Assembly: GCF_000716435.1 (NCBI RefSeq)
Contig: NZ_JNWO01000006.1
Span: forward strand, 186,001 to 250,000
Direction of reading: 5' to 3'
From: Streptomyces xylophagus
GTDB lineage: Bacteria; Actinomycetota; Actinomycetes; Streptomycetales; Streptomycetaceae
Length of the DNA: 64,000 bases
Below the pieces are notes generated by a model that ran no database searches, was not told the origin of the DNA, and saw nothing but the letters and a program-made list of their open reading frames with translations. Below are positions 18,268 to 26,787 of the stretch, piece by piece (the stretch's first letter is position 1; each line of letters opens with the position of its first letter). A program made the translations under genes and the position numbers.

Positions 18268-19062
18268 ATGCGTGGTCTGCCCGCACGGCGCATCGCGTCC
18301 TCCGTACTCTGTGCCACCGTCCTGATCGGAATCGCCGGCCCCTCGGCCGTCGCGGCCGACAACGACTCGGCGCGGAAGCACGTCCACGCCGCGTCGAGCG
18401 TGCCGGTCCCTGGAGCCGACGGGCTGCTCGCCCAGGTCAAGGGCCTCGGCGACGTCGGCAGCGTGCTCACCCCGGTCACCGACCTGCTGAACCAGGTGCT
18501 CAAGGCCGACAACGGCCAGCTCTCCGCCGACCAGGCGCAGAAGCTCGTCGACACCGTCAACGAGGCCGTCGCCAAGATCACCGCTGCGGCCCCGGCCGCT
18601 CCGGCTGTTCCGGCCGCTCCGGCTGTTCCGGCGGCGCCGGCCGTACCGGCGGCTCCCGCTGTCCCGGCTGTCCCGGCCCTTCCGGCGACGCCCGCGCTGC
18701 CCGCCACCCCTGCCCTGCCCGCGACTCCCGCCCTGCCCGCGCTGCCGAAGAGCGGTGACGACTCCAAGGGCAAGAAGGCGCCCGCCGACCTCGCCGGGGA
18801 CGCCCTGGCCTCCCTGCAGAAAGCGGTCGCCAGCCTGCTCACCGCCGTCACATCCGGCGATGTCGGCGGGGTCGTCCCGGCGGTCACCGGTGTGGTGACG
18901 GGACTCGTCAACGTGGTCGCGGCCACGCTGCTGGGCGGCGGTCTGCCCGCGCCGAGCCTGGCCGGTCTCCCGGCGCTGCCCGCGCTGCCGTCCACGTCCT
19001 CGCTCCCCGCGGTGCCGGCGGCACCGGCCCTGCCCGCCGTGCCCGCGGTTCCGGGAGTGTGA
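18268..19062 (+). CDS. Secreted Pro-Ala-repeat protein, unknown function
   Basis: A 264-residue secreted protein from an ATG preceded by GAAAGGA. It has a signal peptide (about 1-30), a helical region (about 48-105), a low-complexity block of APAVPAAPAVP and PALPATPALPATP units (about 106-160), another helical region with VTGVVTGLVNVVAATLLGGG, and a PALPAVPAVPGV tail. No sortase signal or enzyme motif is visible. It probably acts in the wall matrix or as a spacer; neighbours are chaplins and other small secreted proteins. Confidence 0.75.
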   Translation: MRGLPARRIASSVLCATVLIGIAGPSAVAADNDSARKHVHAASSVPVPGADGLLAQVKGLGDVGSVLTPVTDLLNQVLKADNGQLSADQAQKLVDTVNEAVAKITAAAPAAPAVPAAPAVPAAPAVPAAPAVPAVPALPATPALPATPALPATPALPALPKSGDDSKGKKAPADLAGDALASLQKAVASLLTAVTSGDVGGVVPAVTGVVTGLVNVVAATLLGGGLPAPSLAGLPALPALPSTSSLPAVPAAPALPAVPAVPGV

Positions 19063-19081
19063 CGCGAGCAGTCGTGGAAAA

Positions 19082-19124
19082 GCCGTTGGGCCGGTCCTTT
19101 CCGGGACCGGCCCAACGGCCTTTT
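19082..19124 (+). terminator. Rho-independent terminator
   Basis: A perfect 16-bp stem (GCCGTTGGGCCGGTCC) with a short loop is followed by TTTT, and preceded by AAAA. Confidence 0.9.
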
Positions 19125-19277
19125 CATATGAGGATGGGAAACGCCGATGAGACACACGCTGCATTCGAGTGGGGAGCAGAAAGTTTCTGCGCACGGGGTT
19201 TCCAGCCCGGTCGGAAATCGTTGGACACGGCGACAGAATTCCCTCTGGTGACATGAGTTGCCGAAGAAAGGAACACG

Positions 19278-19568
19278 ATGAAGTCCCTGAAGGCTGCCGC
19301 TGTCGTTGCCGGGTCCGTCGCCCTCGCCGGTGCCGCCGCGCCCGCGTTCGCCTACAGCCCCGCCGACGTGACGCCCACCAGCCTCACCGGCGCCGTCAAC
19401 ACCCTCACCAGTGGTCAGCTCCAGCCCGCCGACGTGATGCCGCTGCAGCACCAGTCGGACGCGCTCGACACCGAGAACAAGCAGTCCCCGCTCAGCACCG
19501 TCAAGGGTGCGGCCGGCGCGCTGAACCAGCACAACCCGCTGCTCGGCGGACTGCCGCTGCAGAGCTGA
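19278..19568 (+). CDS. Small secreted protein
   Basis: A 96-residue protein with a signal peptide (MKSLKAAAVVAGSVALAGAA ... AFA) and a hydrophilic mature part of about 70 residues ending NPLLGGLPLQS. GAAAGGAA precedes the ATG. It has no cysteines and no recognised domain. It resembles other short exported proteins that accompany aerial-growth genes in streptomycetes, but no function can be given. Confidence 0.75.
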   Translation: MKSLKAAAVVAGSVALAGAAAPAFAYSPADVTPTSLTGAVNTLTSGQLQPADVMPLQHQSDALDTENKQSPLSTVKGAAGALNQHNPLLGGLPLQS

Positions 19569-19695
19569 ATTTCTCCGGTGGTGTTCGAGGGGCGTCGAGA
19601 GGCGTCCCTCGTTCGTGTGGCGGGGCGCCCGCGCCATCGGCCGGACGGGTGAGAACGCGGCCGGTGGTCTTCCGGCCCGTCGATAAGGTCGCGCG

Positions 19696-20193
19696 GTGAC
19701 CTCAACCTCAAGCGAAACGCGCCCCTTCCGCGTCGCCGACCTCGGCACCCTCGTCGTCCTGGCCTGGAGCGGCGAGGCCCCCGACGGGGACATGCCCTAT
19801 CTCCTCGCCTACACCCTGGGCGACGCCGCGGACGGCCCCGAGGCCGCCACCGCCGCCGTGGAACGGCTGCTGACCGACAACGGGCTCCCGGTCGGTGGCA
19901 ACGTCGTCGACGGCGCCACCAAGCCCAGCCTGCCGATCACGATGCTCGTCGAGTCCGGGCAGGCCGTCCTCAACATGCCGCAGCTCAACGCCCAGTGCGT
20001 GCCGCCGCCCGAGTGGCTCGCGGCGGTCGGCGAACGCGGCTTCGCCTACCTCGTGTTCACCACCCGCCCGTGGCCCGAGGCCGAGCCCGGCAAGCCCGTC
20101 ACCCCCGAGGCGCTGGCCGCGTTCGCCGGCTCCGAGGAGACCCTGAACGCCGCCGCGCACGTCATCCTGCCCGCCCGCAGCCTGCGCGGCTGA
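19696..20193 (+). CDS. DUF5949 family protein
   Basis: A 165-residue cytoplasmic protein from a GTG start. It looks like the actinobacterial DUF5949 family: FRVADLGTLVVLAWSGEAPD at the start, then an alpha/beta region with PSLPITMLVESGQAVLNMPQ and GFAYLVFTTRPWPE. No catalytic residues are evident and the family has no known function. It stands alone, without overlap to either neighbour. Confidence 0.7.
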   Translation: MTSTSSETRPFRVADLGTLVVLAWSGEAPDGDMPYLLAYTLGDAADGPEAATAAVERLLTDNGLPVGGNVVDGATKPSLPITMLVESGQAVLNMPQLNAQCVPPPEWLAAVGERGFAYLVFTTRPWPEAEPGKPVTPEALAAFAGSEETLNAAAHVILPARSLRG

Positions 20194-20396
20194 TCACCGG
20201 ACAGCGGGCGGGAACGCCGATTCCGGCCCGCTGACGGGAAGTCGATTCCGGCCTGCTGATGGGAATTCGGGAAAAGCTGACTACTGCGGCACTCGGGGGA
20301 ATCTTGAACTGATGTCCTTCCCGGCATCGTTACCCGGTCAGCACGCAGAGCCTCAGAAGGCAGAGCCTCCGAATTCCGAAAGGGACCGTACTCGAG

Positions 20397-20915
20397 ATGA
20401 AGTCGACCACCCGAGGAACCATCGCCGCCGTCATCACGGCCGTGGCGGCCGCGGCCGGCGCCGCCACCGCGACCCCCGCCGCCGCGCTCGGCACGGTTCC
20501 CGTGCCCGTGCCGCTGGAGGGCGCGGAGAGCGCCCTCGGCATGGAACTCCCCCACCTGGGCGGAGAGGTGCCGGTGCCCATGCCGGGCACGCCCGAGGGC
20601 CCGCGGTACGTCGAGGGCCGGCTCATCCCCGAGCGGGCACTGCCCCAACTCCCGGTCCACGGCGGCCTGCCCGGCCTCGGCCTGCGTGCCCCGCTGCCGC
20701 ACGTCCTCGGCGACGGCTTCGACCACGTCGGCGTCAGCACCCCCGCCTCGGACCTGCGCACGCTGGCCCCGGGCCTGGCCCTGGACGCCCCGCTGACCCC
20801 GCCCAACCCCGACAACTTCGGCCTCCCGGACCTGAAGGCGCCCCAGGTGGGCGTGCTGGCGCCGGTCCTGCAGACCGTGCCGGGCGCGGACCTGGTCACG
20901 GGGGCCGGCCTCTAG
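20397..20915 (+). CDS. Small secreted proline-rich protein
   Basis: A 172-residue exported protein: signal peptide to about residue 31 (TATPAAA), then a Pro/Leu/Gly-rich region without cysteines, ending VPGADLVTGAGL. GAAAGGGA lies upstream of the ATG. The repeated VPVP, LPQLPVHGGLPGLGLRAPLP style is like the other secreted proteins here. Function unknown. Confidence 0.7.
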   Translation: MKSTTRGTIAAVITAVAAAAGAATATPAAALGTVPVPVPLEGAESALGMELPHLGGEVPVPMPGTPEGPRYVEGRLIPERALPQLPVHGGLPGLGLRAPLPHVLGDGFDHVGVSTPASDLRTLAPGLALDAPLTPPNPDNFGLPDLKAPQVGVLAPVLQTVPGADLVTGAGL

Positions 20916-21057
20916 GCCTCGTAGCGCAGCGGTGGACATGGGCCCGGGTGGTGCGACCCGGGCCCTTCCGTTTGCCCTGAGCCTTTCGGACGGTGACCGT
21001 GCGGGGTGTCGGACGGTTAGCCCCTCGGACGAAGCGGAACGGACGAGGGAGTTGGCC

Positions 21058-21525
21058 ATGAGCGTGAGCGTCGGTGGAGTGCCGGTGGGCGGGGAGGCGT
21101 TGAGCCCGGTGAGACCGGGGCCGGTGCGCAGGACGCGGCGGGACGCGTTGCGCGGGGTGTTCGGTGCCGCGCTCGCCGTGGCTCTCGTGCCCGTCGTCGC
21201 GGCCTCGCGGCCCACGCGCTCCGGTGCGGATCCCGGGGACACCGCCTTCGACGAGACGTACCGGGGCCGTCGTATCCACGGTGTGCTGAAGGGCAGTTGG
21301 GAGGTGACGGTGGACGGCCGGCCGTTGCATCTGATGCGCCGGGCCGACGGCACCTGGCTCAGCATGGTCGACCACTACCGCTCGTATCCCACCGCGCTGG
21401 AGGCGACCCGCGCGGCTGTCGACGAGCTGAGCCCCGGCCGTGAACTGCGCGAGGCGGACGGGCAGATGGGGCAGATGCACATGGGGCAGATGCACATGGG
21501 GGGAGACCATGGCGTACACGCGTAA
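21058..21525 (+). CDS. melC1: Tyrosinase copper chaperone / cofactor
   Basis: A 155-residue MelC1 protein, which delivers copper to apo-tyrosinase and carries it through the Tat system. A twin-arginine signal (RRTRRDALRGVFGAALAVAL, about 24-43) is followed by the conserved TYRGRRIHG, DGRPLHLMRRADGTWLSMVDHY core. The C-terminus is a Met/His-rich tail with GQMGQMHMGQMHMGGDHGVHA-like composition, fitting copper binding and longer in Met/His repeats than I would expect. The gene overlaps melC2 by 17 bp. Confidence 0.92.
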   Translation: MSVSVGGVPVGGEALSPVRPGPVRRTRRDALRGVFGAALAVALVPVVAASRPTRSGADPGDTAFDETYRGRRIHGVLKGSWEVTVDGRPLHLMRRADGTWLSMVDHYRSYPTALEATRAAVDELSPGRELREADGQMGQMHMGQMHMGGDHGVHA

Positions 21526-22375
21526 GGACGTCAGCACCCTCACCGCGGCCGAGAAGCGGCGGTTCGTGGCGGCGCTCCTCGAGATCAAACGGCGGGGCGA
21601 GTACGACGAGTTCGTGCGCACGCACATCGAGTTCTTCGTGCCCGACGGGGAGTACGGACTGCGCTCCGCGCACATGGCGCCCTCCTTCCTGCCCTGGCAC
21701 CGGCAGTTCCTGCTGGACCTGGAGCGGGCCCTGCGCCGCGTCGACTCCTCGGTGACGGTGCCCTATTGGGACTGGACGCGGGACCGCTCCGCGACCGCCC
21801 TGCCCTGGACGAAGGACCTGCTCGGCGGCACCGGGCGGCGCTCCGACCACCGGGTGACGACCGGGCCGTTCGCCTACGCGACGGGCAACTGGACGATCAA
21901 GGAGGGGATCACCGACGAGCCGTACCTCACCCGGGACCTCGGCCACGCGGCCGCGCCGATCGCGCTGCCGACGAGGAGCGACCTGGACGGGGCGCTCGCC
22001 GATCCCGTCTACGACACGGCGCCCTGGGACTCGACCTCCCGCAAGGGGTTCCGCAACCGGCTCGAAGGGTGGGGCACCGGGTCGGGCAGCGCGTCCTGGC
22101 GCAACCACAACCGGGTCCACAAGTGGGTCGGGGGTGTGATGCTCGGCGGCGCCTCCGTCAACGACCCGGTCTTCTGGCTCCACCACGCCTTCATCGACCT
22201 CCAGTGGTCGCGCTGGCAGAGCAGGCACCGCGGCGCCCGCTATCTGCCGGCGCGGCCGCCGGGGCCGGGCGACGACCAGGAGGGGCGGGTCGTGGCACGG
22301 CAGGAGCGGATGCCGCCGTGGGACGTGACGCCGGAGCAGCTGGAGGACATCGGCACCATTTACCGGTACGCGTGA
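21509..22375 (+). CDS. melC2: Tyrosinase
   Basis: A 288-residue type-3 copper monophenol oxidase that oxidises tyrosine to melanin precursors. CuA ligands are His39, His55 and His64 (SAHMAPSFLPWHRQF); CuB ligands are His200, His204 (RNHNRVHKWVGG) and His226 (NDPVFWLHHAFID). It has no signal of its own and is exported with MelC1. The ATG at 21509 follows GGGGGAG inside the melC1 end, so translation is coupled. Confidence 0.95.
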   Translation: MAYTRKDVSTLTAAEKRRFVAALLEIKRRGEYDEFVRTHIEFFVPDGEYGLRSAHMAPSFLPWHRQFLLDLERALRRVDSSVTVPYWDWTRDRSATALPWTKDLLGGTGRRSDHRVTTGPFAYATGNWTIKEGITDEPYLTRDLGHAAAPIALPTRSDLDGALADPVYDTAPWDSTSRKGFRNRLEGWGTGSGSASWRNHNRVHKWVGGVMLGGASVNDPVFWLHHAFIDLQWSRWQSRHRGARYLPARPPGPGDDQEGRVVARQERMPPWDVTPEQLEDIGTIYRYA

Positions 22376-22415
22376 CGCGATGAACCGCCGCGGCTGACCG
22401 GTCGCGGACACGGGG

Positions 22416-22446
22416 AGAGCCCCGGCGCCTGAGGTGCCGGGGCTCT
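22416..22446. terminator. Bidirectional hairpin terminator between melC2 and the ChpG-like chaplin
   Basis: AGAGCCCCGGC pairs with GCCGGGGCTCT between two convergent genes, so it can serve both strands. Confidence 0.75.
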
Positions 22447-22477
22447 TCGCGTACGTCCGTCCGCGTGTGCGGTCGAA

Positions 22478-22780
22478 TCAGTGGCCGTAGCCGTTGTCGC
22501 CGTAGCCGCCCGGGCCGGGGTGACCGCCCTTGCCGTGGTCGCTCACGTTGGCGCAGGTGTTGCCGAAGGCCGGGTTCAGCAGGCCGATCACGCTGATGGT
22601 GTTGCCGCAGACGTTGACCGGGATGTGGACCGGGACCTGCACGACGTTGCCCGACAGGACGCCGGGCGAACCGACGGCCGCACCCTGCGCGCCCGCGTCC
22701 GCCATGGCCAGGCCGGCGCCGCTGAGCGCCACAGCACCCGTGCCGAGGGCGACTACGGCCGCCTTCGCGATGCGAGACAT
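22478..22780 (-). CDS. chpG: Chaplin with C-terminal Gly/His tail
   Basis: A 100-residue secreted chaplin: signal peptide (MSRIAKAAVVALGTGAVALSG), one chaplin domain (GSPGVLSGN, QVPVHIPVNVCGN, GLLNPAFGNTC) and an extra tail, SDHGKGGHPGPGGYGDNGYGH. In S. coelicolor chpG lies next to melC2, in the same place as here, and this tail fits ChpG, so the symbol is given with moderate confidence. ATG 22780 has GGAGAA upstream. Confidence 0.85.
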   Translation of the reverse strand: MSRIAKAAVVALGTGAVALSGAGLAMADAGAQGAAVGSPGVLSGNVVQVPVHIPVNVCGNTISVIGLLNPAFGNTCANVSDHGKGGHPGPGGYGDNGYGH

Positions 22781-22976
22781 CACGTTCTCCTTTGGTTCGA
22801 TGAGTACGACGGCACGACTCGCCACCGCACTCCGAGTTCAACGCCGTGGCCCATGCCTGGTAACGGCGACAGCGCGGGGATCACCTTTTTGAACAGGACT
22901 TCGAGCGCCGGGAGTGGATGTTCGACGGCCGGAAATTCGGTGCCCTCGGCGGGGGGATGTCCACTAATCTCCCGGC

Positions 22977-23516
22977 ATGGCAACCGACCAACTGTTCCGT
23001 CTGTTCGCCGAGCAGAACCGAGTGCGCGCCTTCGCGGCGGTGGCCCTGGGCGCGGAGACCACCGAGCAGGTCGCCGAGGTGGCCGGCCTGACCCCGAGGG
23101 GTACGGCCGTCGCCCTGCTCAAGCTGCGCGAACAGGGCGTGGTGAAGACCATGGACGACGGTGAACTGCGCGTCGACTACGACCTGTTCAAGAACCTCGC
23201 GCGCCAGGGCGAGGAGCCCGCCGAGGACGGCCCGGTCACCGGTGACGAGCACACCGACATGATCCTGCGGACCTTCGTCCGGGGCGGCCGGCTGGTCCGC
23301 CTCCCCGCCCAGTGGACCCGCAAGCAGGTGGTGCTCCAGCACATCGCCGAGCAGACCTTCACGCCTGGCGTCCAGTACCCCGAGCGCACGGTCAACGAGA
23401 AGTTGCGCGCCTGGTGCGAGGACGGAGAGGTCGACCATGTGACGCTCCGCCGCTACCTGGTGGATCTCCACCACCTGCGGCGGGGCGACGGCATCTATCA
23501 GCGCACCGAGGCGTGA
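22977..23516 (+). CDS. DUF2087 / ArsR-like HTH regulator
   Basis: A 179-residue probable transcription regulator. Residues about 1-70 form a winged helix (FAAVALGAETTEQVAEVAGL ... AVALLKLREQGVVK). Residues about 95-175 match DUF2087: FVRGGRLVRLPAQWTRKQVV, YPERTVNEKLRAWCEDGEVD and HVTLRRYLVDLHHLRR. Targets are unknown. It is convergent with the 2-hydroxyacid dehydrogenase and may not regulate it. Confidence 0.75.
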   Translation: MATDQLFRLFAEQNRVRAFAAVALGAETTEQVAEVAGLTPRGTAVALLKLREQGVVKTMDDGELRVDYDLFKNLARQGEEPAEDGPVTGDEHTDMILRTFVRGGRLVRLPAQWTRKQVVLQHIAEQTFTPGVQYPERTVNEKLRAWCEDGEVDHVTLRRYLVDLHHLRRGDGIYQRTEA

Positions 23517-23540
23517 TCTCCCTGTCCTGATCTCCCTGTC

Positions 23541-24500
23541 CTACGGCAGCTGTCGTACGGGTGAACCCGCCAGGTAGGCCTGGATGTCCTCGACGGCCTG
23601 GCCGTAGTACGTCGTGTAGTTGGCGTGCGACACATAGCCGAGGTGGGGTGTCGCGAGGAGCCTCGGTGCCGTGCGGAGCGGGTGGTCGGCGGGGAGTGGC
23701 TCGGTGTCGAAGACGTCGAGGCCGGCGCCGGCGATCCGGCCCTCGTGCAGGGCGGCGAGCAGGGCGTCCTGGTCGACGATCGCCGCGCGTGAGGTGTTGA
23801 TCAGGTACGAGGTCGGCTTGAGGAGGGCGAGTTCGGCCGGTCCGAGGAGACCGCGGGTGCGGTCGCCGAGGGCCAGGTGGATCGAGACGAAGTCGCTGCT
23901 CGCGAGCAACTCCTCCTTGGAAGCGGCGAGTTGTACGCCCACCTCGTCCGCGCGCTCCTTGGTGAGGTGCTCGCTCCACGCGGTGACGCGCATGCCGAAG
24001 GCCAGGCCCACCTGGGCGACGCGGCTGCCGATCTTGCCGAGGCCGAGCAGTCCGAGGGTACGGCCGTGCAGGTCGGCGCCGACCGTCTGCTGCCAAGGGC
24101 CGCCACCGCGCAGGGAGTTGCTCTCTTCGACGATCCCGCGGGCGAGGCCCAGCAGCAGGGCCCAGGTCAGTTCGACGGGCGGGGTCGAGGAGCTGGCCGT
24201 ACCGCACACGGTGACGCCGTGCGCCTCGGCGGCGGCGTAGTCGATGACCGTGTTGCGCATGCCGGAGGCGACGAGCAGCTTCAGGCGGGGGAGCCGGGCG
24301 AGGAGCGAGGCGGGGAAGGGGACGCGTTCGCGCAGGGTGACGACGATGTCGGCGGTGGCGAGGGCGGCGGCCAACTCGCCCTCGCCGTCGAGGTGTTCAC
24401 GCAGGCTCACGACCTCCACGGTGTCCTCGACCGACGACCAGTCGGCGAGTTCGGTCGCGACGTTCTGATAGTCGTCGAGGACAACACAGCGCAGGCGCAC
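23541..24500 (-). CDS. D-2-hydroxyacid dehydrogenase family protein
   Basis: A 319-residue NAD(P)-dependent dehydrogenase. The Rossmann motif is GLLGLGKIGSRVAQVGLAFG (about 143-162). Catalytic Arg lies in INTSRAAIVD, and catalytic His in TPHLGYVS near the C-terminus. The fold is that of glycerate/phosphoglycerate dehydrogenase relatives; the true substrate is open. It lies 60 bp downstream of the APC permease in the same direction, so the two may be co-transcribed. Confidence 0.82.
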   Translation of the reverse strand: MRLRCVVLDDYQNVATELADWSSVEDTVEVVSLREHLDGEGELAAALATADIVVTLRERVPFPASLLARLPRLKLLVASGMRNTVIDYAAAEAHGVTVCGTASSSTPPVELTWALLLGLARGIVEESNSLRGGGPWQQTVGADLHGRTLGLLGLGKIGSRVAQVGLAFGMRVTAWSEHLTKERADEVGVQLAASKEELLASSDFVSIHLALGDRTRGLLGPAELALLKPTSYLINTSRAAIVDQDALLAALHEGRIAGAGLDVFDTEPLPADHPLRTAPRLLATPHLGYVSHANYTTYYGQAVEDIQAYLAGSPVRQLP

Positions 24501-24560
24501 GGCGGTTGGGTTCCTTCGGTCGGGTCCGGGGTCCCGTTTCCCCGGTGATCACCCGGAACG

Positions 24561-26111
24561 CTACTCCCCTGGATCGCTGCTCTTCGCGAGGGTGATGGCC
24601 TTGCGGGTCGGGCGGCCCAGGGCCCAGAAGAGGACGCCGAGGAGCATGAAGACGGCGAGCGGTACGGCCTCGGTGAGGAGGTACTTCCAGCGCTCGGCGT
24701 GGGTCCAGCCGTCCACGGCGTACTCGCCCTTCTTGAACCAGTGGTCGCCGAGTCCGGGAGCGATCAGCTGCACGCTGGCGAACAGGATGAGCACGGTGAG
24801 GACCACGCTGATGGTGCGGGGGAAGGGCGCCCTGTAGGGGCGGGGGACGTCCGGGGCCTTGTAGCGCAATACCGCGAGGGCCGGGAAGATGCCCAGGTAG
24901 CTGATGAGGGTGGTGGAAATGGCGAGGCCGAGGACGGCGCCGAAGAGCTTCGCCGCGCTGCCGTTGGTGAGTTGGTGGGCCAGGACCAGGACGAGGGTGG
25001 AGACCAGGCCGCTGAGGATGTTGACCCGCACCGGTGTGCCGAACCGGCTGGAGATGACGCCGAGGAAGCGGGGCGCGGCGCCGTCGTAGCCGGAGACGGC
25101 GAGGGCGCGGTCGGAGCCCATGACCCAGGTGACGCCGGAGGACAGCACCGTGAGGATGAACAGGACCGCGGCGATGTCCCCGAGCACCGTGCCGGCGCCG
25201 CTGCTGGTGACCGTGCCGTCGGCGGCCACGTCACCGCCGTAGACGGTGAAGACCTGGCGGATCGCGTCGAGGAAGCCGCCGAGGCCGGTGATGGCCTTGA
25301 CCGGGAGGACGAGCAGGATGCCGAGGATGGGGAGCGCGTAGAGGACTACGGCGAGGGCGGCGCTGCGGAAGATCGCGAACGGGACGTCCTTCTGCGCGTC
25401 GGTCATCTCGTCGCCGGCCGTGTTGGGCAGCTCGAAGCCGACGTAGTTGAACATCAGGACGGGCACCAGGCCGACGAAGCCCGCGTACGTCGGTGAGAAG
25501 TCGCCGGGGCCGAAGCCGTGCAGGCCGTGCTGGATGCCGTAGACGACGACCGTGATCGTGAACAGGCCGAGGAGGACGAAGCGGCTCCAGGCGCCGATGG
25601 TGGGGATCCACTTGCCGACGTCGAAGGAGAGGATCGCGGCGAGGACGCCGACCCAGATGAAGACGAGGGCGAAGACGTAGAAGGCGGGGGTGCTCAGGTC
25701 CTTGCCGTGGTTGAAGAAGGTCGTGTACGCCGTGACGGCGGAGACGGCGAGGGTGCCGCCGAGCCAGACCGGGTTGGTGATCCAGTACAGGAAGTTGTTG
25801 ACGGCGCCCGCTAGGCGGCCGAAGGCCCGGCTGGTCCAGATGTAGGGGCCGCCCTCCTCCGGGAACGCGGCGCCGAGTTCGGCGGTCAGCAGCGCGGAGG
25901 GGATGAAGAACACCGCGGCCAGCACGATGAGCCAGGTGAACGCCTCGGCGCCGGACGAGGCGACCGTGCCGATCGTGTCCACGCCGACGATCGTGCAGAG
26001 GAGGAAGAAGAGGATGTCGAAACGGCCGAAGTGCTTGCGCAGCTTCTGCCGCTCCGCCTGGGCTGCGGCCGGCGCACCGGCCGGCTCGGAGGTTATCTGA
26101 CCAGCGGCCAC
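24561..26111 (-). CDS. APC family amino acid permease
   Basis: A 516-residue membrane transporter of the amino acid-polyamine-organocation family with about 12 helices. The first helix region reads FDILFFLLCTIVGVDTIGTV, and the GGPYIWTSRAFG stretch after helix 2 is typical of the family. GTG 26111 is chosen because AGGAGCC sits 6 bp upstream; an earlier start would add a proline-rich leader without a ribosome site. Substrate unknown. Confidence 0.82.
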   Translation of the reverse strand: MAAGQITSEPAGAPAAAQAERQKLRKHFGRFDILFFLLCTIVGVDTIGTVASSGAEAFTWLIVLAAVFFIPSALLTAELGAAFPEEGGPYIWTSRAFGRLAGAVNNFLYWITNPVWLGGTLAVSAVTAYTTFFNHGKDLSTPAFYVFALVFIWVGVLAAILSFDVGKWIPTIGAWSRFVLLGLFTITVVVYGIQHGLHGFGPGDFSPTYAGFVGLVPVLMFNYVGFELPNTAGDEMTDAQKDVPFAIFRSAALAVVLYALPILGILLVLPVKAITGLGGFLDAIRQVFTVYGGDVAADGTVTSSGAGTVLGDIAAVLFILTVLSSGVTWVMGSDRALAVSGYDGAAPRFLGVISSRFGTPVRVNILSGLVSTLVLVLAHQLTNGSAAKLFGAVLGLAISTTLISYLGIFPALAVLRYKAPDVPRPYRAPFPRTISVVLTVLILFASVQLIAPGLGDHWFKKGEYAVDGWTHAERWKYLLTEAVPLAVFMLLGVLFWALGRPTRKAITLAKSSDPGE

Positions 26112-26340
26112 CGGGGCTCCTGCGGGGATGGGGAGGGGCGGGATTCGGCCAATGATCGGGGGCCATGGGAAACCCCACAAGCGTTCGGGGCCAAGTTTTG
26201 ACCATTACGTATCCATCCGGACGTAACGGAAACCGGGCGGAAACACGGGCGTCGGTTGTGGCGGGTCGTGGCCGGTTGTGGGCTGTCCATCGCCGGGTTG
26301 GTGATCCAGGTCGCGAGGGACAGCCCCGGTGCTCTGCCGG

Positions 26341-26787
26341 TCACACAGTGGGCCACTTGAGATGGACGGCGGTCTCCTGGAATCCCAGAGTGCGGTAGAA
26401 GTCGGCCGCCCTGCGGGTCGGCACGGTCACCTCGACGTCCTTCGCCTCCCGGGCACGTGCCTGCGCGGCCCGGACCAGTGCGGCACCCGTACCACGGCCC
26501 CGCAGGGGTGCGTCCACCGTGAGTTCCAGCAGTTCGAGGATCGTTCCGCCGGCGAAGAGGGTGGGTACGCGCAGCGCGAGCAGGTAGCCGATCACGTGCG
26601 TGTCCTGACCGGCTTCGGCGACCAGGAACTCGGCTCCGCCGTCCGCGGCGGACTCGATGATCCGAGGGAACGTGACGCCGTCGAAGACCGCGCGGTCGGG
26701 CCGGTGACTCGTCACGAACCCGGTCAGCAGACGGTAGACGGCGTCGGCGTCCGAGGGGGTGGCGTCGCGGACGGTCGGGATGGTCAC
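26341..26787 (-). CDS. GNAT acetyltransferase
   Basis: A 148-residue acetyl-CoA-dependent N-acetyltransferase: N-terminal VRDATPSDADAVYRLL, central ILELLELTVDAPLRGRGTGAALVRAA (the R-x-x-G-x-G/A CoA loop), and C-terminal YRTLGFQETAVHLKW. Its GTG start at 26787 overlaps the stop of the methyltransferase gene, suggesting a two-gene operon. Substrate unknown. Confidence 0.85.
   Translation of the reverse strand: MTIPTVRDATPSDADAVYRLLTGFVTSHRPDRAVFDGVTFPRIIESAADGGAEFLVAEAGQDTHVIGYLLALRVPTLFAGGTILELLELTVDAPLRGRGTGAALVRAAQARAREAKDVEVTVPTRRAADFYRTLGFQETAVHLKWPTV

Noticed and set aside
18590..18760. Regular repeat that might be a non-coding array
   Set aside because: It is the in-frame Pro-Ala repeat of the secreted protein at 18268-19062.
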